Assembly: GCA_020650975.1 (NCBI GenBank)
Contig: JAIPMN010010685.1
Coordinates: 18,735-54,484, forward strand
Reading direction: 5' to 3'
Source of the DNA: Apostichopus californicus
Taxonomy: Eukaryota; Echinodermata; Holothuroidea; Aspidochirotida; Stichopodidae
Length of the DNA stretch: 35,750 nucleotides
Shown: in pieces, positions 1-12,300 of the stretch
How positions within the stretch are numbered: position 1 is the first letter of the stretch
Layout: every line of letters starts with the position of its first letter
Program-made: the position numbers and the translations under genes
The notes under the pieces: generated by a model
The model's database searches: none
What the model saw: the letters and a program-made list of their open reading frames with translations, nothing else
What the model was told of the DNA's origin: nothing

Positions 1-200
1 ATGATGAATATTTAGAGGGGGGGGGGGTGGGGTGTGGGCAGGTAACAACTTTCATGTTACTGTACAAGATACACAATATATAGAGTCAGGTCCCTAATTG
101 TCAAGTGATCTGGTTCTACTTGAGGTATTGACTAGAGGGCTTACTTAAGACTGGTTATGATGAATATTTAGAGGGGGTGGGGGGGGTAGGGGAGGGGCAG
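1..200. repeat. 156-base-spaced direct repeat with G-tracts in intron 18
   Basis: ATGATGAATATTTAGAGGGG occurs at 1 and at 157, each followed by long G-runs (17-38 and 173-197). The left copy is cut by the window edge, so array length is unknown. The right copy ends close to the exon 18 donor. Confidence 0.7.
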
Positions 201-215
201 GAGGAGGTGACTTAC

Positions 216-398
216 TTGAGAATCTCTAAAGACGTAAGGCCCCATCTCCTTAGGTCGCTTATCAATTATTTTATCAGCTTGTTCCGGGGTGATGTCGATA
301 TGTAGAGATGGCTGGATCTCTGAATCAATGAAACATCGGATGATAGCTGTGATCTTCTGGTGGATCAGAGACTCCTCTGTGTGACTATGGTACATTTC
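216..398 (-). CDS. RGS22: RGS22 exon 18, last coding exon inside the window
   Basis: 183 bases, frame 0, residues 1233-1293. SLIHQKITAIIRCFIDSEI and MGPYVFRDSQ match vertebrate SVIQKKITTIINCFINSSI and LGPYVFREAQ. Acceptor TTTTCAG, donor CAA|GTAAGT. The rest of the last RGS domain lies beyond base 1. Intron 17 (399-1296) holds only an AAT-rich microsatellite. Confidence 0.95.
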
Positions 399-3300
399 CT
401 GAAAATGAGGAATTAATGAGGAAAGATTATTTCAATGTTTGTATACTTTATTCAAGCTACTGTTACTTGATTCTGGGTAGTTAATCTTTCCCAGGGCCCT
501 TTTGAAAAAACATAAGAATGCACAAAAACTGAATCACAAATAACTAAGAAAATATCTCAAGAATATAAACTGGAGTTAAATACAACTATGAGTTAAGAAT
601 AATTAAAATAATAATCATACTAATGATGATAATAATAATGATAATAATAATGATCATAATAATGAAAATAATAACAACAATAACAATTATAACAATAATA
701 ACGATGACAATGATAATAATAATATTAATTAAACACAGGACAAATTTGCTACCCAAAATGATGAAGAAGTGAAAAGAAACAAAAAATACATTCAGGTGAA
801 CAAATTATGAGGATGGTATATTGTAGGCCAGGTCTCTGTCAGATACAGCAAGCAAGGAGTAAAATTGATGGCCCAAATGTCAAACTTGGGCCCTAGCTGG
901 AAGAAAGGGTTCTTTGGGAAGGTTTCCCCTCCCCCTTTGGCAAAATCTTCTTTAATTGAAAATATCTCATCATATAGGTTTATTAGATTATTCTTGTAGC
1001 ATTTTAATAATGAGTTACTTTAGCAGGTGGGAAGCAGTGTGCAGATCCAACAGTTAGCATCTAAAGAAGTTCCTGCTAGGAACAATCTTCGGGCCATTTA
1101 ACTTCCATTTATTTATCTATAGGGCAAGGAAACTAAGAAAGAAAGAGAGGGCAGTAGTTTATTTTAATACTGGCTTCAATTACTGAAGGATACAGAAAAC
1201 AACATAAGGGATTCATAAGGATGGTTGGAGAAAACCGTCATTGCTTTTTGTCTCTTCATTAATATCACTTTAACAGGAGAATCCAGGCATACAAACCTTA
1301 AATTTCTGAACCTCCAACCAGAAAAGAACGTTGTTTTCTAGGTTCTCGCCCTTGACGGAAACAAACTTTCGAAATTGTTGGCAAGTGAAAGGATTCTGTA
1401 AGGCTTGCCTGAAGGATATGATCTCTTTGGATGAAGACACCCATCGACTCTCTAATATCTGCGAGAAAGAGGAATTAAACTAATCTTCACTGACTCATTA
1501 GGGGTAAGAGACTAGTTCTATTAAGTATCTTCTGACCCTGGGTATAAGAACACCCAGCCACTGTGTGAAAGAGGAATTAAACTCATCTTCACGCACACAT
1601 TAGGGAGGGGTAAGAGATATTGTGTAGCATATTCTAGTCTAACATGTCACACTTAACAGCAGAAAGGGTCAAAGATATTGTTTGTCCACACAAGACTTAA
1701 TTCTATTAAACTTTAGAGAACTATCGTCTTAGCCTGGGTGGAACAAACTAGCAAATCTCTTACATCTGTGAAAAAAAGGAAGTAAAACCATTTCAACCGA
1801 CCTTTTAAGGTTAAGATGGTGTTGCATATTTTATATTAGTGTAGCATCTTGCACTTAGATACAAGACAGGGACGTCCAGATTTATTCTCTCAAATTAGTT
1901 TTGTTCCAGATTTGTAGAACTTTCATCTATGCGTTGATGGTACGGAGGATCATTCAAAGCCAAGAAACTGTCATACTCAGTCAATTTTAAGCCACTGCTT
2001 TCGTTTGCAACAAAATTAACTTTGCTAGCTGTACACAAAATTTAACATCAGTAAACTAAACATTGTAGCTTATGGTAACTATTGTCATAAATGGATGTTT
2101 TACAAATTTAAAGTTTCAAAACCACCGCTACTTTTCAAAAGTAAGTAGCAAATCTTAAACCGAGCCTAATTGGCATATCAGATTCTGGGTGTTGGAGTTA
2201 TTGCGATTAAATGATAAGACTACTGTGTTTCTTTGAACTTTTCACAATTTTATTCATTCAAATTTTCTGGCATATTAAATTATGTCAGGTAAAATACAAT
2301 ATGTCAACATTTTTCATTACACTTCATCGCAAAATATAGCAGAGAAATACATTAGGAACCTGAATGATACAGTAAGAAGGGAATTACTGCTTTGATCAGA
2401 CAAGTGCAATTTTAAATTCTGATTCTGAATAATATTACAGACATTTATTGTTTGTTTTAATTATGACGATCACTTCCTTTCATCCTAAACAAGCATTCTT
2501 TAATTTCACAGTGACATCTCTCCATCTCCAATCTTTCAGAAGCTGACAGGTTTATTATAATTCCCTCTTGCAGCCTTCTCCTTTAACAAACTATCACGAT
2601 TCAACTACTCATTTGAAATACTATTAAATTAAATATCCTTCTAAGAAAACAGAGATATTTATAAAAAAATCAAATCACATACTTCCCCAAGTTTGACTTC
2701 AAAAAAATCACAGTATTTACATCGCGAGATATTTAACGGCCTGTGACTTGATTTGGACAGATTTATCGATGAACGGACCTAGTAAATAGCTGTCTAGCTG
2801 TGGCTTAATTTTTGAGAGATTTATCGATAAACTGACCTTGTAAATAGCTTGTGATCTCTTCCTTCGATTAAAGAGTAGATCATCCATTAAATCACTCAGC
2901 TTCATGTTTGGACTCTGTCGGGTCTGAAATCCTTCAGTACAGATGAAGATGGGCAGCCATTTTCTTTCTAGTCTTTCTCTGACATGTTTCTGAATCTCTA
3001 GTAAGATTGGGGTCGGAGTTCTCTCCAGGAGTAACTTACCCCATCCACCTCCTGCCATCATAGCCTACAAGAAAAGAAAATAAAGCTCATTTCATTTCTA
3101 AATTGATTGCCGAAGTACGCCCCAATGACGTCTGCTTCATAATGTTCCTGACGGCAAAAATCAGGCATTTTGAACAAATGATTCAAGTTTAGGGGGGGGA
3201 AAATAAATAAAATTGCAGACATTTAATTGGGAAAAAGGTGGGAAATGTTGAGAACGTAGTTTCCATTGATAAGGATCTTTTCTATTTATATGTTAATTGT

Positions 3301-6300
3301 ATTTATTTGCATGTTATGTTTATTCATTTAATATAAAAGCCAAGCATGCTACATTCCAAAGCAGACCAAGAATAAAATTTACGTGATACAGTTCTCTTTG
3401 CGTTTGTCTGTTACTTGAGTTACTTTGTAGTGGTTAGGTTTGTTCCCGGGGACCAACACTACAGGAAAGTTCTGTTTTTTACATCATTTGTGAAACCATT
3501 GTTCAGCCACAGCAATTTTTCTTTTCATTCTAATTTGTATTTACATTATTTTTTATAATATCTGAATATATATATCTGAATATCTGAAATTCAAGTAAAA
3601 CTGTTCACAAACAATTTAAAAAAAAAAATTATGCTGAAACATTTCTTATCAGTGGTGAACTATTTGGAACAATGACTTTTTGCATATAAACAACTTTCCA
3701 GAAAATATGATTCTCATTGCAAAGAACAAACAAGAAAAGGGGGGGGGGGACAATATGCACAGGCAAATATTGGGATGCAAACAAAAATGCAATTTTTACC
3801 TCATTTTGTTGTTTTCTTGTTGCTGGAGATTTTGATCCAAAATAGTACTTTTTATTCAGGTACTTTGTCTTGATGTCTTTGGCCTTCCCGTCTCTCTTAA
3901 CTGATTCTAGATGAGGAGTCCGGCGGAAAGACTCAATGTCCAGCCAACAGAGTAGGTCCATCAGGGCATAATTGTCATCTGGCAAATAGAAATGTTCATT
4001 AGTAAAAGAAAAATATATTAATAAATATATTTCATATTCATTCATACCAAGATGCTAAATGATTGAATTGACAACAAAACGAAAGCAATGATAACAACAG
4101 TCCGATAACATGGAAGGCCGTTTGTGCAGGGTATTCAACAGTCACATGAACATGAGGAATGCGAAACAATAGGCCTATACATTATATCACGATGGACAGT
4201 TTGGAAATAGTAGTACTTGTTTGGTTTTAACAATTTGGAAGAACATTATCAGATGATTAAACACCATTGATTATCCTTGGAAAATAAAACATTTGTTACT
4301 TTGAGCCAATTTGGACTCCAATCCCTGATCCCTAGATGGCCTTTTTGTAGATATCATAGCTTGAAATTCCACCCGCTTTAAACACTTAAAATCACTGGGT
4401 TTTAGCTGACGTTAGCTTTGGAGAAAAGTAAGGTTAATAGTCCTCTTTGAATACAATCCAATTTTACTGTTGCAAACCACAGTGCCTTAATTCTCAACTT
4501 TAGCAAAATAAATGTCTTATTGAAGATGCCTAAAGCTAGATATCTGTTCAATAAGAAAGTAAACTCATATGCTACCTTGGTGTTAAGACAAAAGATTCTC
4601 TTTAATCTGTTTTATCTATGATTTAATATATTTGGTGAACTGTGATCAGACATTTTTCCATGTTGACTAAACATTGTGAAATTGTACATTAAAGCCAACA
4701 GTATTTATCCTTTCTCTGTAGAAATATCTTTTCTATATGCTGCTACTTTGTGATAACAACTTTTATAACTTTGTCAATAGTTATTTTTTTAGCAAAGAAG
4801 GATATTATTCATTCTAGATGACAGCAAGTATTTAGATTTATAGTTTCATTCTGAAGTAATCGTATTGTTTGAGAAAAACCATCCACCATGAATTAAGAAA
4901 ATCGTTAGAGATTATGACCATATTCATCAAATATCGTACCAAGGAAGTTTCTGAAATTTTCCAATTCTAATCGATTGTGGATGAGCTTGTTAAAATCAAA
5001 ATCACTGTACTCTGGAGGAATTTTATCAGCGAGAGCAGAGTAATACGTTTCTCGTTTTGCTTCCTCGTCTTCTGAATCGACCTGGAAGTCTGGTGTGAAC
5101 ATCCTCTGAAATGATGGATGAGAGAATCCAAAAAACATACGGTATGAGACCAAAATATTCTGAAGTTGAACTGGATAAGGATTCTAGCCCTGTTTACACA
5201 AGATATTAAGGCCTGGAAAGAAGTACAGTAAGTATAATGACGAACAGATTTTACAAGTGGATTTCACTTTATTAAAACAAGCTCAAAACATAAGAACAGA
5301 AACAATAAGGACTTCCATGTTATAGGCTATAGTGCTGTGTGAAGAGCATGAGATAAGCATGTGCTCTTTTAACTTATAAATTTAATAATCAAAGACATAA
5401 TTTGCATGATGCATATTCATATTGTAATATTGCAATAAGGGTCACATAATATATAACATATGTCAAATTTAAGTTTTATAATATCCAGTAGCTAAATTTA
5501 CATCCATTTTATGCATATTATTATTGAATTTATGTATGTTATAATATTGTAACACACTACTCCTAAGTATTTGTTTAGATTATACTTCAGTGTTGTTGCA
5601 ATATGAATATTCATAGACCACGCCTACCTCTCTGTTTAGACGTCTCTGTAACTTTTGGAGATGGCGAGATGTCACACCTTCCAACTGTCTCTCTTCCTCT
5701 GTTAGTTGAATCTGTGTCACATAAAAATTGAGTACAATTTGAAACCAAAAGGAAAAGTAATGCCGAATATAAGGAGTGGTGGTAGAGGAAGGGGAGAGGT
5801 GGGGGGGGGGAGATAGGAGGGTAATGAGGTATTCAATGAAGTTAATAGCAGACAGCTACAAATTAATTGATAGAAACAAATGCTATGACTGATGCAACAA
5901 TTTGTATGAAATTAATTTTGGCTACTAAAGCAGATTTTTAAATTTATTTTGGTATTAATTGATTCCATGGTTAATTAACCCACACTTTCCCAGATAGTAA
6001 ATTTCATTTCTTCTTCAATACCACCCACTTGACCATGGCATCATTTATTTCTTGTTATTTTCCCTTCAAAATTTCCTTGTTCATGCTTACTGTGTATGTC
6101 TTTCTTATTATAAATAGTATTATTTCATCATTATTCTTGCTCCACACTGTCTGACTCTCCCACTTCTCAAGGTAAGGTCTTACTAAGCTTTCATCTGCAT
6201 CTATTCTCTAAGCGAAGAGCTTTCCCCTCTCCGTAACTTGACCTCAGAACGAATGCACCTAATTATTTACAAACAAACAAACAAACAAAACAACTAACCA

Positions 6301-9300
6301 TCCAACGAATAAAACAAACTTTTTACCTTATCATATAGCCCTTTATCTAGTTCTTTCATTGTCGACCAGGGTGTAACTAAAAAGCATCTAATTACTTACA
6401 AACAAACAAACAAAACGACTAACCATCCAACGAATAAGACAAATTCTTTACCTTATCATATAGCCCTTTATCTAGTTCTTTCATTGTCGACCAGGGTGTA
6501 ACTGAAAAGCATCTAATTACTTACAAACAAACAAACAAAACGACTAACCATCCAACGAATAAGACAAATTCTTTACCTTATCATATAGCCCTTTATCTAG
6601 TTCTTTCATTGTCGACCAAGGTGTAACTAAAAAGCATCTAATTACTTACAAACAAACAAACAAAACGACTAACCATCCAACGAATAAGACAAATTCTTTA
6701 CCTTATCATATAGCCCTTTATCTAATTCTTTCATTGTCGACCAAGGTGTAACTAAAAAGCATCTAATTACTTACAAACAAACAAACAAAACGACTAACCA
6801 TCCAACGAATAAGACAAATTCTTTACCTTATCATAAAGTCCTTTATCTAGTTCTTTCATTGTCGACCAGGGCGTAACTAAAACCTGAAAGATATGTTCCT
6901 CTGCCCCATCAAACAGCTCTTCAAAGGGTGGTATTGCTTCTCTGTAAACCTGAGATTTGATGCCTTGAGGACAGTTGATGGAATAGAAACAACCTTCTAC
7001 TATAAACTTGGAGTGAATTTCCTGCAGAATGAGTAACATGAAAGACAAAAGACTCAGAATTAAGATCAGAAGAATAGAGAGAAATAGCTACAAAAATGAG
7101 TCAAAGGAATGAAAATATGTTGTCATAAGAAATAACTATTTGTCAGACCTTCAGTTGGTAAGGTTTCTTAAGTCAATTTTATACATATTTTGTAGGGAGA
7201 CAAACTACTCACTTTTTATTAGATGGCTGATTTAAGTCACTATGCTTGCTGTCCATTTAAAAAATTTTCATGTTTCTTTGAACTTGTCTTTCAAATAGAT
7301 GCATGGCTTTCCCAGAAAGAAAGGTGTAATAAATAACAATGTGACATCTTTCCAGTTTTTTCTTGGTGCAGTTCCACATGGGAGGTATATAGACCAATCA
7401 TCATTAAAAAAAGTGTAGCATTTTATGAATATGCATATCCAAAGAAACAAGGGTTTGCAGATAAATTTTATCTTTCAATTTGTCCAATATTATCAGGGTC
7501 TACTTATATTATGTGTTGTAGCCATGTGTGCAAATAAGAAGATACCAGGGTCTGATCAGCCCCCATGAGTTGCCAAACAATCCGCTTAGTTCCATCAGAA
7601 AATGTGTCAGAGGAAACTTCTTAAAGGGATATTGTGGTGGTTAAAATTGATTGCTGAATTAAATTGTGGGAAATTCTCTGAAAAGTTTGACCGGTGCTGT
7701 GGCCAAGTGGATAAAGGTAGTGGCATTTGAAACAATTACGCTTAGCAATCCGGTGATTGGGGATTTGATACCCAGCCGGGTCATAGTATGGTAGGCTTAT
7801 CATCCAAGAGCAATCTACGGTTTTCCCATCTGAAATGACTTTCTAACATGAAAAGATTCCAAATTTGAGTTAAATTGTTGAATTGGAAGCCACCCGACGT
7901 GTAAATTGTAATCCATAAGCCCCTGCGGGATTCTCCCACATTTGTGGTCGCTTAAGCGTCATAAAAGTACCTGCCAGATTATTATTATTATTATTATTAT
8001 TATTATCAACACCAAATCCACATAGCGTGTTATATAGAGAAGATATAAATTATTCAGATTTAGTGTATTTGTGAATACATCAGGAAACAGCAAAGTGAGT
8101 GGTGACACATCATGACAATTCAGCTAACATTGGCCTTGTTTTTCTTTATAATAATTAACTCACTAAGTAATTATTGTTTTTATATTCATCATTTCCTTAC
8201 CTGCGCTTTCCTTGCTAGAGCATACGTACTGAATACATCAGTATAGAATAATGTGTGATACTCTTGTAACTCGTGCCAACAGCTGAGACAATTAATATAA
8301 ACCTGGAGAACAAAGAAATGAAAAACACTTTGATGCTATAGTTTAGTAACAAGTCATTCATATTTCAAGTTTTAGCCACCACGATATGACATTTTTCGCC
8401 CAGATGCTAGACATTTAGAAAAAGAAATATCAATGTTAAACTTTTCACAGCAAAGCAAAACAAAAACAAAAACATTCTTAAGTGTAGTACCATAGAAAGC
8501 AAGAAACATTTTGAACATCACAATATTTATCATATCTGTGTCAGTTTCAGGAAAATAAAATTAATTTTGAAAACGGTATATAGCTAACTATTTTACAGAA
8601 AAGAGCGATCAGACATATTACTCTCTCACACAAGGGATCACACAAACGTGTTATTTAAGTCTATGAATTTACTGAAGCTTACTGATCTGGTCAGTCTCAA
8701 TGTCCTCAGTTTTGTTTATCGTTCATTACACGAAATGCTACCAGATACTCTGAATGCCTTCTTTACTCAAAACTCAAACAATATCACAACAATTTCTCTA
8801 AAAATAGCTTACATCATCGGGCCATCGCACTTTGGATTCCCCTACCTTTCACTTTAAAGGAGATGGCTTCTTTAGTTGCTTTTAGAAACTTCATCAATAT
8901 GTACTAGAACTGCGAAATGAAACTTGGGGGAGGGGGGGGGGGGTTGAGGGAATGGAGAGGAAGGAGTGGTTCTGATGGTTTTGTTTTTTTGGTTCTCTTT
9001 TCTAATTGTAAAGTTCTGTATTTTTTCAGGGAGTGTCACTACCCGACAAGCCCTATAGGGTTTTTTAGTACACTACCTTTCACAAGTTTTGTTTCTTATC
9101 TCCTTCTATGTCATATGTCATACTTATGTTGTGATAAAACAAAAATAAATAAATGAAATGAATAAATGAAATGAAATGAAATTGCTGATATATCATTACA
9201 ATAAAGGAGTGAGCAAAGTATCTTACACCATCCCAAATTTCACCATGGAGACAAATCAAAAGTATTGAGAAAATAAGAAGGCAGGGAATTAAATCAGCAC

Positions 9301-12300
9301 TCTCAACAAGTAGAGAGGGAACACAATAATTCAATCATATGCAACATGATATTGAGTAGTACTCTGTACTCAAAAGTTACCTCATTTCCAAGTTTTTCTA
9401 GATATTTCATAAAGAATCCCCCTGCTTTCTTCTCGTGGTACAATCCGTCTAATAGGCTCTCCATCCTCTGTCCACCCAGAAATTCACTCTCTTGCGAGGT
9501 GGTGCTCTCTGCAGCAGATGATGGTCTCTTCTTGTCAGATTTATTTTCATTTGCATTTCTGAAAGATGGATGTAAGAACCTTTAGATAAACTGGGCATAT
9601 ATTTTTTCACAAAAAAATGAAAACAAAGGAAAAAGACAAATAAAAAAGGGAAGACCCTCCAAAACAAACTTGATGAACACAAAACATCATCTTGCTATGA
9701 TGTCAAATCACCTTTGTGACACCTCAAAGAAATTTTCTACATTTCAAGACACTACTCCCACTAAGTCTAACCCATCAGCCCAGAGGTTGAACTAGGGTAA
9801 TTTATGCATAACTCTCCAGTGTTGCAGTTGTTATTATCACTTTGCTAGTAGTTAATGAGATTAGCAGCTGATCAAATATTACTCTGTGGGGTAGGGGTAT
9901 AGGGATCGGGAGGGTCCAGGGAAGATAATCCTTTAGCATTGGTACGATCTTTCCAATGCCCTACTGATTTGGATTCAGTGGGTAGTGAACTAAAATGTCA
10001 GTAATGTAATGTAAGAAATAGAAGACAAAGATGAGACCAAGGAACATGAACTCAAATTGAAAAGGCTATCAGGACAGAGATCAGAATTGGTTCATACAGG
10101 CCTTAGAGGTACAAGGGGAGTAGTTTTCAAATTGTTTTTTCCTTGCATCACTTTTGCATAATTGTTCAATACATCACTAGAACAATGGTTTTATAACTCA
10201 TGTCTCCAAAATTTGATTACTGCTATCAAACGACCTTTGGTGTCTTTCTTTACAATGAGACCAGCTCTTGGTTTGACGTAATCCATCTACAGAAACATAA
10301 TCTCTTGCCCTCTTTAAATCAAATTGTGAGAGTTGATAGATTTATTTGCAATAACAGAATCCGAACACTCCTTATAATAACTGAGGAATAAGATGTGTTT
10401 GATTTGTCTCGTCTGTATCACAGACGGTCAAAGATGCTGCTGATATTAAGTTATCGATTAAACAACAAATCAATCAATCATTTCTCCATTTAGCGTGACG
10501 TGTACTGAATGCAAACATCACTTTGACTCTTTCACAATGACTCAGAATAGCAAATATTTAGCTATGAACAATTATAGTTGTTTCAAAATTGAGTGACGGT
10601 GTCTTTTTAAGTCAGGATTAGAGCTAATCTGTTGCTTAGAGTACTTTTGAGTCTGGTATTGTCAATGGTGAATGATAACTTATCAAACAATTAATGTTTT
10701 TCTCTAAGAAGACAATGGTGTGTTATGTAAACTGAATATATTCTGAAGGAAATGCCTGTTATTTACAATACAGGTCTATTATATTGTTAATATATATTGA
10801 CCTTTGACCTTATACTCATTGATGTTGGTATCTTTCAAATTATAGAGACAGTGTTAAGAGAAACCACGTAAGTATTCATCACATGAGCCATCTACTTAGA
10901 AGAGATAGAAAAACAGCGTTATGGTCCAGCTGTCAATGAAATGGACTTGCGATACCAGGATTGCTGGTTCCAGTCGTGGCCATATCGTAAGTTGTGTCCT
11001 TTGGCATGGTACTTGATTCTCATGTGTATCTCTTCAAAGACGTGGATAAATGGGTATACCTTAAAAGGTATACTTGTAAATATACTCCAATGTGCAAGAC
11101 AAGGGCTGTACCCTATGGTCTGTCCCCCATGGACTGTGCAGATGTATCACAGGGTAGTGCCCCAGATTTGACCTATTAAATTGTCCACACGAGGGTGTTA
11201 GGGTGTCACAAGTGACTGGGGGTGATGGTGGGGGGGGGGTTTAAAATTGAGCAGCCCCTGAGTATTCTTTTATTAACAACGAAATATCCAAATTTAAATT
11301 TTAACTTTTTGAACAGAGATTATCTAACTTACCTCAATCCTCTGTCTGCATTTCCCATCTCACTGCTTCCATTATTCTGGGCATCTCTGACATTAAGAGG
11401 AGGCTTGAACTTTTCGGGGGCGTTCATAACCAACTTCCTACCTACCACTGGACTCAGAGTTTGGCTGTTCTCGTCCTTAGGTGAGGGGTTTACATCTTCA
11501 CTATTGGCGAGAGAATTCAAGGCTTTTCTAGGTGGGTCTGCTGTGGGGGGTGCTGGTGATTTGGGCACCAAAGCAGTTGAAGCACTTCCTAGGGGTATGA
11601 AAGGAAGGTTCCTTCTACCTCCAGTCTGTATTTGTGGTTTGGTGATAGATGATCGTGGGGACTGGTTGGCTTGTTTGGAAGCAATCTATGGAGGAACAGA
11701 AGCAAAACCTTAGATATACACATCCAGTACATCATATGCCCCTACCCCTCCCGCAAACCAAAAGATTATAAGTAATAGAATTTAATATTGTGTAATAAAA
11801 TATTTTCGGAATGTTTTCATGGTTATAGCATATATCAGAGGGTCCAAACTCAACCCAACACTCTCTTTCTCAATTAAAAGATTTCTGAACAGATATTGTA
11901 AAATGAATCTGAAGGGGGCATCTGCTTTAATAAAGTTTCCTCAAATCTATCTACTGCCCTGTATCTGTTCAATAGATGAATTCTTTTATTCCAACAAAGA
12001 CTGCTCTGACATTTTTAAAACATAGGATGAATTTCAGAAACCTCAAGGTTTTAAATAAATTTAAAATTTAAACTCCGACACACAATATACACTTCCATAC
12101 CTCACTAGGGCTGGAAGGACCTCTTAAACGAGGCATACATGTTTTGGGTCTGAGAGGTAGCAGGGTAAATGAACGAGGTTCCTGATACGCCTCTGGCTTG
12201 TGTTGAGCCTGTAACCTCCGCTGATGATAGGCATAATGACTTCCAGGACGACACTGGTAGGCTTCCTTCATCAAAAATCTGGGTGCCCTTGAGAAACAGA

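Noticed and set aside
6254..6885. CRISPR-like regular array
   Set aside because: The units are contiguous with no variable spacers, and the genome is animal.
8648..8857. Stand-alone 69-codon gene
   Set aside because: It reads as the C-terminal part of a LINE reverse transcriptase protein and is frame-broken.
9222..9240. Mini-exon encoding IWDG between RGS22 exons 10 and 11
   Set aside because: No AG acceptor precedes it, and exons 10 and 11 already line up with vertebrate RGS22 without a gap.
11222..11713. 163-codon plus-strand open frame
   Set aside because: It is the complement of RGS22 exon 9 and has no features of its own.
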